DNA of 9,290 nucleotides from Oscillospiraceae bacterium (GCA_902802215.1 CADCLH010000067.1:1-9290), one strand, 5' to 3'; shown: positions 1-5,988, counted from the stretch's first letter. A program made the numbers and translations. The notes: a model not told the origin generated them from the sequence alone.

Positions 1-1
1 A

Positions 2-75
2 TGGAGCAGGGTACGGGAGTCGAACCCGCCTAGCCAGCTTGGGAAGCTGGAGTAATACCGATATACCAACCCTGC
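2..75 (-). tRNA. tRNA-Gly (anticodon CCC)
   Basis: Read on the minus strand from 75, this folds as a complete tRNA. The 7-bp acceptor stem is GCAGGGT with ACCCTGC, followed by discriminator T and an encoded CCA at positions 4-2. The anticodon stem is CCAGC/GCTGG around loop TTCCCAA, so the anticodon is CCC, which reads the glycine codon GGG. The T arm carries GGTTCGACTCC. The D arm is short and has one weak pair. It is 74 nt with the encoded CCA. A strong promoter candidate lies just upstream (86-114). Confidence 0.95.
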
Positions 76-85
76 GTGCTTACGC

Positions 86-114
86 AGTATACCACAGCCC
101 CATCGAAAATGCAA
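86..114 (-). promoter_or_regulatory. Promoter of the tRNA-Gly gene
   Basis: On the minus strand, TTGCAT (114-109) and TATACT (91-86) are separated by exactly 17 nt. The -10 box is preceded by TGG, giving an extended -10 (TGnTATACT). The -10 ends 10 nt before the tRNA 5' end, which suits a tRNA with a very short leader. The -35 box touches the base of the terminator hairpin at 115-150. Confidence 0.7.
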
Positions 115-150
115 GCAGAAAAGGAAGCGCAAAAGCGCTTCCTTTTCTGC
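115..150 (-). terminator. Terminator after the NlpC/P60 gene
   Basis: A perfect 16-bp stem (115-130 with 135-150) closes a 4-nt loop, 15 nt after the stop codon of the hydrolase gene. The minus-strand transcript continues TTGCATTTTC, a moderate U tract. The stem ends in A/T-rich steps, and the plus strand also has a T run at 157-163, so it may act in both directions. No plus-strand gene needs it here. Confidence 0.75.
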
Positions 151-165
151 AAGTGTTCTTTTTCC

Positions 166-1857
166 TCATCCCACGATCCGGCGGGCCTCGAAGCCGCGCT
201 GTCCGTAATGACCGTTGAGATCGGTGATCACGACGCCGGTGGCGGAGTTCTGCGCATGGACGAACATGCCGTCGCCGATGTAGATGCCGACGTGTCCGAT
301 GTAGCTGGAGCCGGAGTAGAAGCAGAGGATATCGCCCGGCTGCAGGGCGTCGGCGCTGACCGCGACGCCGTTGCGCGCCTGATCCTGCGCCACGCGGTTG
401 AGCGTGTAGCCGAACTGGCTGTACACGTAGTACACCAGGCCGGAGCAGTCGAAGCCGGTGCTCGGGTCCTTGCCGCCCCAGCAGTAATCGTAGCCGAGGA
501 ACTGCAACGCGTACTGTGCGATCTGCTGGCCCTTTTCGTAGCTGCTGCCGCTGAGCTCCGGCGTCTGATTCTGGGGCTGTTCGGAGCCGGGGGCGGCGTA
601 GGCGCTGCCTGTGACGGTGCTTCCCTCGATCTGGAGGCTGCCCTCCCGGACGAACTGGCTGTAGACATAGCCGGACTGGCCTTCATAGATCACCGCGGTC
701 CACTCGCCGAAGCAGGCGGTGATGCTCACGCGGTTGCCGTAGAAGAGCTCCGTGATGATCCCCGCGGACATGGACGCGCCGTCACGCATGCGCACGTTGT
801 TGCCCGCGATGTAGCCTTCGACGGCTTCCGAGCTCGCCGGGCCGACAGGCGCGGGGGCTGGCGTGGGCTGCGGCGTGCTGCTCGGCTCCGCGTAGCTGCT
901 GCCCGTCGGCATGGGGGCGGTCGCCTCGTGGGTCGCGGTGACCTCCACATAAGCGCCGTGCACGTAGCCGAACTGTCCGTCGATCAGGCAGGCCGTCCAG
1001 CCGTCGGCCTCGCCGACGATCTGGAGCTGCTGACCGTAGTCATAGGCGTCGATGATCTGATAATTGGTTCCCGGGCCTGTGCGGAAGCGCACATAGTTGC
1101 CCGCGATATAGCCCTCGCCGATGACCGACGCGGCAGGCGCGGCCGCCTGTGCGGCGGGCGCCGCTGCGGGCGCCTGGGTCGGCGCTGCGGTCGGGGTCGG
1201 GGTCGGGGTTGAGGCGCTGCCGCCCTCGTCCGGCGCTTCCTGCTGTTCGCGCGCCCAGGCGGGGATGCCGTCGTCCGGCTCCTCCTGCTGTACCGGCGCC
1301 GGTGTGGGCGCGGGCGTCGGCGCGGGCGTCGGAGACGGAGCCGCCTGCGCCGCGCCGTCGGGCACGCCGAAGGTGAGGTAATCGGCGAATATGTAGCCGC
1401 TGCGCCCGTCGATGGAGCAGCCCGCCCAGGCGCCCTCGAGGCTGTACACGGTCAGCGTCTTGCCGCGGTTGTACTCTCCGAGCACCGAGTAGTCGGAGCC
1501 CGGCCCGCTGCGGAAGCGGACGTACATGGCGTTGACCCAGGCCGGATCGCCCTCGTCCGTGGGATCGGGCGTCACGAACTCCTGCTGCGGTTCGCCCAGG
1601 ATGTTCAGGAACTGTGCGGACATGAAGCCCGGCTGCCCGTCGACCTCCACCGCGTACCAGGTATCGTCGGACTGATCCGTCACCGTGACGCTGGTGCCCC
1701 ACGGCAGACAGTCGAGGATGCGGTAGTTGGTGCCGGGGCCTTCGCGCAGATTGACGTCAGAGCCCGCCACGACGGCGGTCTCCGCCCGGGCCGGGACGCT
1801 CATCATCAACGCCATGAGCAGCGCCGCGCCGAGCGTCCGAAAAATCTTTCTGTGCAT
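166..1857 (-). CDS. Secreted SH3b-repeat NlpC/P60 cell-wall hydrolase
   Basis: This 563-aa protein is probably exported and cuts peptidoglycan stem peptides. Residues 1-25 form a signal peptide with a basic start, a hydrophobic core and a PARA-type cleavage site. Four bacterial SH3 (SH3b) repeats follow at about 28-87, 107-163, 249-305 and 348-404, each with the N-V-R/N-L-R plus G-x-x-Y/V-F pattern. They usually bind the cell wall. Pro/Thr/Ala-rich linkers lie at about 173-245 and 325-342. The NlpC/P60 domain at about 440-563 has C471 in FDCSG, H522 in GHVGIYIG and H534 in FVHA, a complete Cys-His-His triad. SH3b 4 lacks the usual Gly-Pro-Gly turn. The ATG at 1857 has AAAGGA 9 nt upstream. 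It starts 32 nt after the stop of the 93-aa gene with no visible promoter of its own, so the two are probably co-transcribed. The exact bond cleaved (gamma-D-Glu to diamino acid is typical of the family) is inferred. Confidence 0.93.
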   Translation of the reverse strand: MHRKIFRTLGAALLMALMMSVPARAETAVVAGSDVNLREGPGTNYRILDCLPWGTSVTVTDQSDDTWYAVEVDGQPGFMSAQFLNILGEPQQEFVTPDPTDEGDPAWVNAMYVRFRSGPGSDYSVLGEYNRGKTLTVYSLEGAWAGCSIDGRSGYIFADYLTFGVPDGAAQAAPSPTPAPTPAPTPAPVQQEEPDDGIPAWAREQQEAPDEGGSASTPTPTPTAAPTQAPAAAPAAQAAAPAASVIGEGYIAGNYVRFRTGPGTNYQIIDAYDYGQQLQIVGEADGWTACLIDGQFGYVHGAYVEVTATHEATAPMPTGSSYAEPSSTPQPTPAPAPVGPASSEAVEGYIAGNNVRMRDGASMSAGIITELFYGNRVSITACFGEWTAVIYEGQSGYVYSQFVREGSLQIEGSTVTGSAYAAPGSEQPQNQTPELSGSSYEKGQQIAQYALQFLGYDYCWGGKDPSTGFDCSGLVYYVYSQFGYTLNRVAQDQARNGVAVSADALQPGDILCFYSGSSYIGHVGIYIGDGMFVHAQNSATGVVITDLNGHYGQRGFEARRIVG

Positions 1858-1889
1858 GAAAACAGATCCTTTGTGTTTACTGAAACCGC

Positions 1890-2171
1890 TTACCTGGCGG
1901 CAAGCGCCCTTTCCAGCCAGACAGCGGCCACGTCGATGGCGCTGTAGAGGCTGTCCTTTTCCGTCTTCTTCACGATCCGGTCCCGGGACTTGATGCCGGA
2001 ATCCGTCAGCTGCAGCTGGATCGACACCTTGGTCGCGACGTCGAGATCGCCGACCTTCTTGGTGTCCAGGATCTGCATCATAATGATGTACTTGTCGGCA
2101 AAGCTGCCGTAATAGATGATGTTGTCCTTCCGCTGCAGGGGATGTCCCTTATACTCCAAAACCTTAGCCAA
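1890..2171 (-). CDS. Conserved-looking 93-aa protein of unknown function (TTG start)
   Basis: I do not recognise a named family. The product is a small soluble protein of 93 aa with no signal peptide or membrane segment. It has a beta-rich first half (around I-I-Y-Y-G and Y-I-I-M-M-Q-I) and a helical, charged C-terminal half ending in an A-V-W-L-E-R-A-L segment. An ATG reading is open up to 2234, but that start lies upstream of a near-consensus promoter (-35 at 2228-2223, -10 at 2205-2200) and so would not be transcribed from it. A TTG at 2171 is preceded by AAGGGAGG with 8-nt spacing, which is a very strong ribosome site. I therefore choose TTG, giving MAKVLEYKG at the N terminus. It is the first gene of a likely two-gene unit with the NlpC/P60 hydrolase 32 nt downstream. 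The function is unknown; a link to the cell envelope rests only on that neighbour. Confidence 0.8.
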   Translation of the reverse strand: MAKVLEYKGHPLQRKDNIIYYGSFADKYIIMMQILDTKKVGDLDVATKVSIQLQLTDSGIKSRDRIVKKTEKDSLYSAIDVAAVWLERALAAR

Positions 2172-2199
2172 TGAAAGCGCCTCCCTTAACTGTAATCGA

Positions 2200-2228
2200 A
2201 TTGTAACGCAAAATAACTGATTTGTCAA
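2200..2228 (-). promoter_or_regulatory. Sigma-A-type promoter of the 93-aa gene and hydrolase unit
   Basis: On the minus strand, a perfect TTGACA (2228-2223), a 17-nt spacer and TACAAT (2205-2200) form a near-consensus housekeeping promoter. The predicted start near 2193 leaves only a few nucleotides before the AAGGGAGG ribosome site at 2187-2180. The promoter therefore decides the true start codon of the downstream gene. Confidence 0.85.
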
Positions 2229-2245
2229 TTCCAAATGCGCCCATG

Positions 2246-2278
2246 GGAAAAACTGCCGCTTTTTCTTACGAATGCGGC
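2246..2278 (-). terminator. Possible weak terminator after the PBP gene
   Basis: On the minus strand a 5-bp stem, GCCGC (2278-2274) with GCGGC (2259-2255), is followed by AGTTTTTCC. The loop is long (14 nt) and the stem short, so termination may be incomplete. It sits about 20 nt after the PBP stop codon and just before the promoter of the 93-aa gene. Confidence 0.4.
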
Positions 2279-2297
2279 GATCCCCGCGCCCGAAGAA

Positions 2298-4436
2298 TCA
2301 GGCGTAGGGATCGGTGTTGCCGGCCCAGCCTTCGTTGCCGCCGTAGTATTCGCGGTCGTTGTAGACCGGGGTGTCATAGACGCCGAAGATGCCGGTGTTG
2401 CCGCCGAGCTGCGGATAGGGGAAGGATTTCCAGCCCAGCCCCTCGTGGACGGGCGCCATGACCTTGCGCCAGATTTGAGAGGCGGGGTTGCCGCCGACGT
2501 GGATGATCTCCGGGGTGTCGTAGCCGGTCCAGACCGCCGCCACATAATAGGGCGTGCAGCCGACGAACCAGCGGTCCTTGTAGTCGCCGGAGGTGCCGGT
2601 CTTGCCGGCCACCGGGACGGTCCAGAGCGCGGCCTCGGTGCCGGTGCCGTGTTCGACGCCGTTCTGCATCATATAGGTCATGACGTAGGCGGTGTTGGGC
2701 TTGAAGGCCTGGATGGTGTTGGGCACGTTGTCGATGACGACGTTGCCCTCCTTGTCGCTGACCATCGAATAGCTGCGCCCGTAGGTGAAGATGCCGTCGT
2801 TGACGAAGGCGCAGTAGGCCTGACACATCTCGCGCACGGTGATGCCGTTGGTGAGCTGCCCGAGCGCCATCGGCGCGTAGTCGCAGTCGGCGGGCACGAG
2901 GCTGGTCACGCCGAGGCGCGTCGTCAGGTAGTCGTAGGAGGTCTGCGGGCCCATGGGCAGCTTGTCGACGATCTGCGCGGCCACGGTGTTGAGCGAGTAC
3001 TGCAAGGCCGTGTAGATGCTGACGAGGCCGAAGTTCTGGCCGCCGTCGTTCTGCGGGAACCAGCTCGTGCCGCGCAGGGAGATGTCGTTCTCGTCGAGCA
3101 CCAGCGTATCGGGCGTAATGAGGCCGAGGTCCACCGCCGGGCCGTAGGAGGCGATGGGCTTGATGGACGAGCCGGGCGAGCGGTAGGTGCCGGTCGCGCG
3201 GTTGAGGCCGAAGTTGATGACCTTCTCCCCGACGCCGCCGGAGATGCCGAGGATGCGCCCGTCATAGGGGTCCATGACGACGATGGCGCTCTGGAGCTGC
3301 TGCTCGCTGCGGGTGTAGGGGATGGCGTCGAGGTTGGTGTAGATCTGGTCGATGCAGGCCTGCACGCCGGTGTCGAGGCAGCAGTAGATCTGATAGCCGC
3401 CGTTGTAGAGCAGGGTCTTGGCGGTATCGCGGCCGATGCCCTTGAGCTTCATCAGATCGTTGATGACGTCGTCGATGACCATCTCCGTGTAATAGGACAT
3501 GATCTCCTGGGTGTACTCCTCCCCGGGGGTACGGGTGAAGGCGAGCTCCTCGCTCTTGGCCTGCTCGTACTGAGCGTGGTCGATGTAGCCCTGATCGTAC
3601 ATCTCCCAGAGTATGGTCTCCTGCCGTTTTTTATTGTTCTCCTCGTTGTAGAAGGGGTCGTAGTAGGTGGGCAGGTTGGTGATGCCGACGATGGCGGCGC
3701 ACTCGGCCATGGAGAGGTCCTTGACGTCCTTGCCGAAGTAGGTCTGCGCGGCGGTCTGCACGCCCCAGCAGCCCTCTCCGAAGTAGACGGCGTTGAGGTA
3801 CCACTCCATGATCTCCCGCTTGTCGTACTTCTTTTCGAGCTCGAGCGCGCCGAAGATCTCGGTGAGCTTGCGCTGGATGGTGATCTCGTTTTCGCCGGTG
3901 AGGTTTTTGATAAGCTGCTGGGTGATGGTGGAGCCGCCGTAGCTGGTCTGCATGCGGGCGAACATCTCCACGAAGGCGCCCGCGGTGCGGTACCAGTCGA
4001 CGCCCTTGTGGTTATAGAAGCGCTTGTCCTCGATGGCGACGAGGGCCTTTTCCATATACCAGGGGATCTCGTCGTAATCGACCCAGACGCGTTTTTCCTT
4101 GCCGGAGAGGTTGGCGAGCTCGCGCCACTCGCCCGAGGCGTCCTGATACCAGACGGTGCTCGACTCGTTGAGCTTGAAGTCCTCGAGCGACAGATCGAGG
4201 TTCGGCGTGAGGCAGGTCTTGACATAGTAGGCGAACACGCAGGCGAACATCATGCCCGACACGAGCAGGATCAGCAGGACGGTGCCGATGATCTTGAACA
4301 CGGCGCCGACGGTGCCCGCGGCGGTATCGCCGACGAAATTCAGCGCTCTGCCGAAGATGTGCAGCCCCTTGCGCACGCGCATTGCGGCGGGGGACGGTTC
4401 GCCTCGGGGCGTTTTTTTCGGGTTGTTTTTCTTCAT
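2298..4436 (-). CDS. Class A penicillin-binding protein (PBP1A-type, bifunctional transglycosylase/transpeptidase)
   Basis: This 712-aa enzyme polymerises lipid II into glycan strands and cross-links them outside the membrane. Numbering from the ATG at 4436, a basic cytoplasmic tail (1-46) is followed by a membrane anchor at about 47-72. The GT51 glycosyltransferase domain carries catalytic E136 in ED-K-R-F-Y-N-H-K-G, GGSTITQQL at 167-175, the RKLTEI motif near 189 and the L-N-x-x-Y-F-G motif near 214-220. The transpeptidase domain has SSIK with active serine S423, SLN at 481-483 and KTGTS at 612-616. All motifs are intact. An upstream GTG at 4451 is in frame, but it overlaps the AAGGAGG ribosome site, so I prefer the ATG, which sits an unusually long 14 nt from that site. 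The start is overlapped by the stop of a possible leader ORF. Which PBP paralogue it is (ponA or mrcA type) cannot be settled here. Confidence 0.95.
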   Translation of the reverse strand: MKKNNPKKTPRGEPSPAAMRVRKGLHIFGRALNFVGDTAAGTVGAVFKIIGTVLLILLVSGMMFACVFAYYVKTCLTPNLDLSLEDFKLNESSTVWYQDASGEWRELANLSGKEKRVWVDYDEIPWYMEKALVAIEDKRFYNHKGVDWYRTAGAFVEMFARMQTSYGGSTITQQLIKNLTGENEITIQRKLTEIFGALELEKKYDKREIMEWYLNAVYFGEGCWGVQTAAQTYFGKDVKDLSMAECAAIVGITNLPTYYDPFYNEENNKKRQETILWEMYDQGYIDHAQYEQAKSEELAFTRTPGEEYTQEIMSYYTEMVIDDVINDLMKLKGIGRDTAKTLLYNGGYQIYCCLDTGVQACIDQIYTNLDAIPYTRSEQQLQSAIVVMDPYDGRILGISGGVGEKVINFGLNRATGTYRSPGSSIKPIASYGPAVDLGLITPDTLVLDENDISLRGTSWFPQNDGGQNFGLVSIYTALQYSLNTVAAQIVDKLPMGPQTSYDYLTTRLGVTSLVPADCDYAPMALGQLTNGITVREMCQAYCAFVNDGIFTYGRSYSMVSDKEGNVVIDNVPNTIQAFKPNTAYVMTYMMQNGVEHGTGTEAALWTVPVAGKTGTSGDYKDRWFVGCTPYYVAAVWTGYDTPEIIHVGGNPASQIWRKVMAPVHEGLGWKSFPYPQLGGNTGIFGVYDTPVYNDREYYGGNEGWAGNTDPYA

Positions 4437-4480
4437 GGGAGCAGCCGACACCTCCTTCCGGGCGCAGCGACGCCGCGCAT
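4433..4480 (-). CDS. Possible 15-codon leader ORF overlapping the PBP start
   Basis: On the minus strand, an ATG at 4480 preceded by AAGGAG opens a 15-codon ORF (MRGVAAPGRRCRLLP) whose TGA overlaps the PBP ATG as ATGA. It lies entirely inside the predicted PBP leader and contains the PBP ribosome site. The gap between AAGGAG and its ATG is only 3 nt, which is short. Overlap of this type is typical of translational coupling, but the peptide resembles nothing I know, and it may be chance. Confidence 0.3.
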   Translation of the reverse strand: MRGVAAPGRRCRLLP

Positions 4481-4512
4481 ACTCTCCTTATTTTAAGCCT
4501 ATACAAAGTGAT

Positions 4513-4521
4513 ATTATACCA
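4513..4521 (-). promoter_or_regulatory. Extended -10 promoter of the PBP gene
   Basis: On the minus strand, TGGTATAAT (4521-4513) is a perfect -10 hexamer with the extended TGn element. No good -35 lies at 16-18 nt. That place is occupied by a CCGG-AAAA-CCGG inverted repeat (4528-4539). The expected start near 4506 gives a leader of about 70 nt. Confidence 0.65.
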
Positions 4522-4652
4522 CAGCTGCCGGAAAACCGGTAGAGGAAATGTAAATTTTTTCGTCCCTGCCCGCAAAGCGCCGCCTGCGCGGTATAGATTT
4601 CCTTCCCGGTGGAATACTGGCAATACAGAATCACACGAAGGGAGAGGGAAAG

Positions 4653-4988
4653 ATGAAGCTCAAGTCGGCGCTGCTGCTGTGTCTGATGGCGGCGGCGGTC
4701 CTGGCGGTGGGCGGCGCGTGGCGGAGCCTGCACCGCACGGGCGCGCCCGCGCTGCCGGAGGAGATCGCCGCGCGCTTTGCGGGGCGGGAGGAGTCCGCGG
4801 CGTACTATCTGCGCGACGACGAGGGCCGCGTGGCGGTGTACGAGGGCCGCCGCGGCCGCGAGAAACTGGCGGTGACGGCGATCGAGACGGCGAATCTGCG
4901 TCTGACGGACCGCACGCTGCTGCGCCGCGGGATCCCGGTGACGGACGCGGACGAGCTTTTGCGTCTGCTGGAGGATCTCGGGTCGTGA
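4653..4988 (+). CDS. Small membrane-anchored or secreted protein, BofC C-terminal-like
   Basis: The 111-aa product has a basic start (MKLKS) and a hydrophobic segment at about 5-23, either a signal anchor or a signal peptide. After a short linker, residues 47-111 read as a compact domain: Y-Y-L-R-D-D-E-G-R-V-A-V-Y, then T-A-I-E-T-A-N-L, then R-R-G-I-P-V-T-D-A-D-E-L-L-R-L-L-E-D. This order (a strand pair with D-G-R-V-A-V, a short helix, and a terminal L-L-E-D helix) resembles small clostridial proteins labelled as having the BofC C-terminal domain. In Bacillus, BofC is a forespore protein that restrains the SpoIVB signalling protease. A spore role here is only inferred. The ribosome site is AAGGGAGAGGG, ending just upstream of the ATG. 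The gene is divergent from the PBP gene; I found no clear housekeeping promoter for it. Confidence 0.7.
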   Translation: MKLKSALLLCLMAAAVLAVGGAWRSLHRTGAPALPEEIAARFAGREESAAYYLRDDEGRVAVYEGRRGREKLAVTAIETANLRLTDRTLLRRGIPVTDADELLRLLEDLGS

Positions 4989-4993
4989 AACAC

Positions 4994-5022
4994 TTGATTT
5001 CTCGCTTTTTTTGGTTTACAAT
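4994..5022 (+). promoter_or_regulatory. Promoter of the DUF1292 gene
   Basis: TTGATT (4994-4999), a 17-nt T-rich spacer and TACAAT (5017-5022) make a good housekeeping promoter in the 65-nt gap between the two plus-strand genes. The predicted leader is about 25 nt. The DUF1292 gene, and possibly the 6S RNA after it, need not depend on the BofC-like gene for transcription. Confidence 0.75.
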
Positions 5023-5053
5023 AAGAGCAGAAAGCCAAGGGGAGGTTGCAGCG

Positions 5054-5338
5054 ATGAGCGAGGAATACGGCAGCGACTTTATCACCATTGTGGACGACGA
5101 CGGCGCGGAGTTCGAGCTTGAGGTGCTCGACACGATGGACTACAAGGGACAGACCTATACGGCCTTCCTGCCCGCGAACATGGATGAGAACGACCCCGAC
5201 TACGGCATCGTCATTTTGCGTTCGGTGTTCGACGAAAACGGGGACGAGCTGTTTGAGTCCATTGACGACGAGGCCGAGCTTCAGGACGTGTACGAGCATT
5301 TCGCGGTCCTCCTGTTTGACGAGGACGAGGAGGAATAA
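5054..5338 (+). CDS. DUF1292 family acidic protein
   Basis: The 94-aa product matches the small Firmicutes DUF1292 proteins: an opening F-I-T-I-V-D-D-D-G-x-E-F-E-L-E-V-L, then Y-K-G-Q-T-Y-T-A-F-L-P, then an I-V-I-L-R segment and an acidic tail. It is extremely acidic: by my count 32 of 94 residues are Asp or Glu, against one Lys and one Arg. It has no signal peptide or membrane segment, so it is cytoplasmic. The biochemical role of the family is unknown; in many Firmicutes a member sits near the Holliday-junction resolvase yqgF (ruvX), a context not seen here. The reading frame is open far upstream, but the ATG at 5054 has GGGGAGG with 8-nt spacing and lies just after its own promoter. The 6S RNA gene begins about 30 nt after its stop. 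Confidence 0.88.
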   Translation: MSEEYGSDFITIVDDDGAEFELEVLDTMDYKGQTYTAFLPANMDENDPDYGIVILRSVFDENGDELFESIDDEAELQDVYEHFAVLLFDEDEEE

Positions 5339-5369
5339 GTTTCCCCCACCGCCGCATACGCTGAAAACG

Positions 5370-5568
5370 AGTCCTGCTGTGTGCGTGTTGTCCGTAAGGA
5401 CTTGCGGCCCATAAAACCCACATCTCTCATAAGGGATGCCGATTTGAATCTGCGGATTGCAGGCCTCCCGGCTCCGGCCGGACGTTGGAAGCAGTGAAAC
5501 AGAACTTAGGCGACCCACCTGCTCTTTTGTGCAGGTTGTTACTGGGCCGGCACGGCATAAGCGGGATC
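5370..5568 (+). ncRNA. ssrS: 6S RNA (regulator of housekeeping RNA polymerase)
   Basis: This RNA of about 200 nt ends directly in a strong terminator. Its 5' end GTCCTGCTGTGT and its 3' end AGCGGGATCTT closely resemble the ends of Bacillus subtilis 6S-1 RNA as I remember them, and they pair (5372-5377 TCCTGC with 5561-5566 GCGGGA) to form the closing stem. Internal hairpins include GTCC/GGAC (5390-5401), CATCTC/GGGATG (5421-5438) and ACCTGC/GCAGGT (5517-5522 with 5531-5536). The last sits where 6S RNAs carry a small hairpin on the 3' side of the central bubble. 6S RNA mimics an open promoter and sequesters the sigma-A holoenzyme in stationary phase. I could not fold the whole molecule, and the 5' end is approximate. 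No obvious promoter of its own is visible, so it may be processed from the DUF1292 transcript. Confidence 0.78.
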
Positions 5569-5597
5569 TTCCCCCGGGCAACCGGGGGAAGTTTTTT
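5568..5597 (+). terminator. Strong terminator of the 6S RNA
   Basis: A perfect 10-bp stem (5568-5577 with 5582-5591) rich in G-C pairs is closed by a GCAA tetraloop of the stable GNRA class and followed by six T (5592-5597). This is a textbook intrinsic terminator and fixes the 3' end of the 6S RNA. Confidence 0.93.
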
Positions 5598-5601
5598 AAT
5601 T

Positions 5602-5638
5602 TCGAGGGCAAAGCCTTCCGCTTTGCCCTCGATTTTTT
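5602..5638 (+). terminator. Second tandem terminator
   Basis: A perfect 13-bp stem (5602-5614 with 5620-5632) with loop CTTCC is followed by six T (5633-5638). It lies 4 nt after the U tract of the first terminator, so the DUF1292 and 6S unit is closed by two complete terminators in a row. Confidence 0.88.
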
Positions 5639-5639
5639 G

Positions 5640-5691
5640 CAGGCCGCTGCATGCACTCGCTTGTGGGGGACGCTCGCACACTGGCGGCCTG
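5640..5691. repeat. 8-bp inverted repeat pair around a 36-nt centre
   Basis: CAGGCCGC (5640-5647) and GCGGCCTG (5684-5691) are perfect inverted repeats flanking 36 nt. The pair begins right after the second terminator and opens the gene-free repeat region. It may be a structured module or the end of an old insertion; the sequence does not decide. Confidence 0.5.
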
Positions 5692-5697
5692 AGAAGT

Positions 5698-5730
5698 GTT
5701 TTTTGTCAGGCGCATGTCCTGACAAAAAAC
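5698..5730 (+). repeat. 33-nt hairpin of the 13-7-13 family, copy 1
   Basis: GTTTTTTGTCAGG, loop CGCATGT and CCTGACAAAAAAC form a perfect 13-bp stem with a 7-nt loop. The G-C pairs are at the apex and the base is A-T, so it is not built like a terminator. Geometry and loop consensus are shared with the hairpins at 5921-5953 and 6306-6338. Confidence 0.85.
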
Positions 5731-5740
5731 GATTGAAATC

Positions 5741-5803
5741 GCCGCCTCCGGCGGCCCTGCCTTCCCCTTGAGGGAAAGGTGCCCGCAGGGCGGATGAGGT
5801 GTC
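5741..5803 (+). repeat. Nested palindromic repeat
   Basis: GCCGCC/GGCGGC (5741-5746 with 5750-5755) overlaps the base of a second structure in which GCCCTGC (5754-5760) pairs with GCAGGGC (5785-5791) and encloses CTTCCC with GGGAAAG. The CTTCCCCTTGAGGGAAAGG core followed by GGCGGATGAGG is, as I recall, a common intergenic repeat type in Clostridia genomes. No coding content is credible here. Confidence 0.65.
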
Positions 5804-5837
5804 ACCGCCCCTTGCTCCCCGCCCTCCCCCTCTGCAC

Positions 5838-5988
5838 GTCATTGCGAGGAGCGAAGCGACGTGGCAATCCGTTTTCTTTAACCGATTTGCAAACCGTTAC
5901 CTGCGTATTGCGCCCCCCTATCTTTCTTTTCGGTGCTTGCCCGAAAAGAAAGACAGCGCCGCGCCCGGTGTAAGAAAGAAAAGGGCGC
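5838..5988 (+). repeat. Composite 151-nt repeat, copy A
   Basis: In order: GTCATTGCG...GGCAATCC palindrome (5838-5870) followed by GTTTTC, about 45 nt of spacer, the 33-nt hairpin (5921-5953) and the tail AAAGAAAAGGGCGC (5975-5988). The same four modules in the same order appear on the opposite strand at 6275-6425, also 151 nt. The ATTGC palindrome is of a REP-like type that I recall from many unrelated bacteria. Frames across it give the Arg-rich junk peptides typical of such repeats. Confidence 0.8.
5921..5953 (+). repeat. 33-nt hairpin of the 13-7-13 family, copy 2
   Basis: TCTTTCTTTTCGG, loop TGCTTGC and CCGAAAAGAAAGA form a perfect 13-bp stem. It is the third module of composite copy A. 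Its stem is nearly the same as that of copy 3 but unlike that of copy 1. Confidence 0.9.

Noticed and set aside
76..1212. 378-codon plus-strand frame beginning near the tRNA gene
   Set aside because: It crosses the tRNA promoter and the terminator, then runs antisense to the SH3b/NlpC-P60 gene. The peptide is low-complexity Ala/Val/Arg.
2235..4496. 753-codon open frame on the plus strand, antisense to the PBP gene
   Set aside because: It mirrors the PBP gene almost end to end, has no ribosome site, and its Ala/Val/Gly/Asp/His-rich peptide has no known motif. Long open antisense frames are expected opposite GC-rich genes.
4600..4640. Sporulation sigma-G-like promoter before the BofC-like gene (GGAATA with a weak -10)
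   Set aside because: Only the -35-like half fits; no CATACTA-like -10 is found at a proper distance.
4382..5338. 318-codon frame ending in the DUF1292 protein, read as a fusion
   Set aside because: The upstream 224 codons cross the PBP promoter and the BofC-like gene in another frame. The DUF1292 gene has its own promoter, ribosome site and ATG at 5054.
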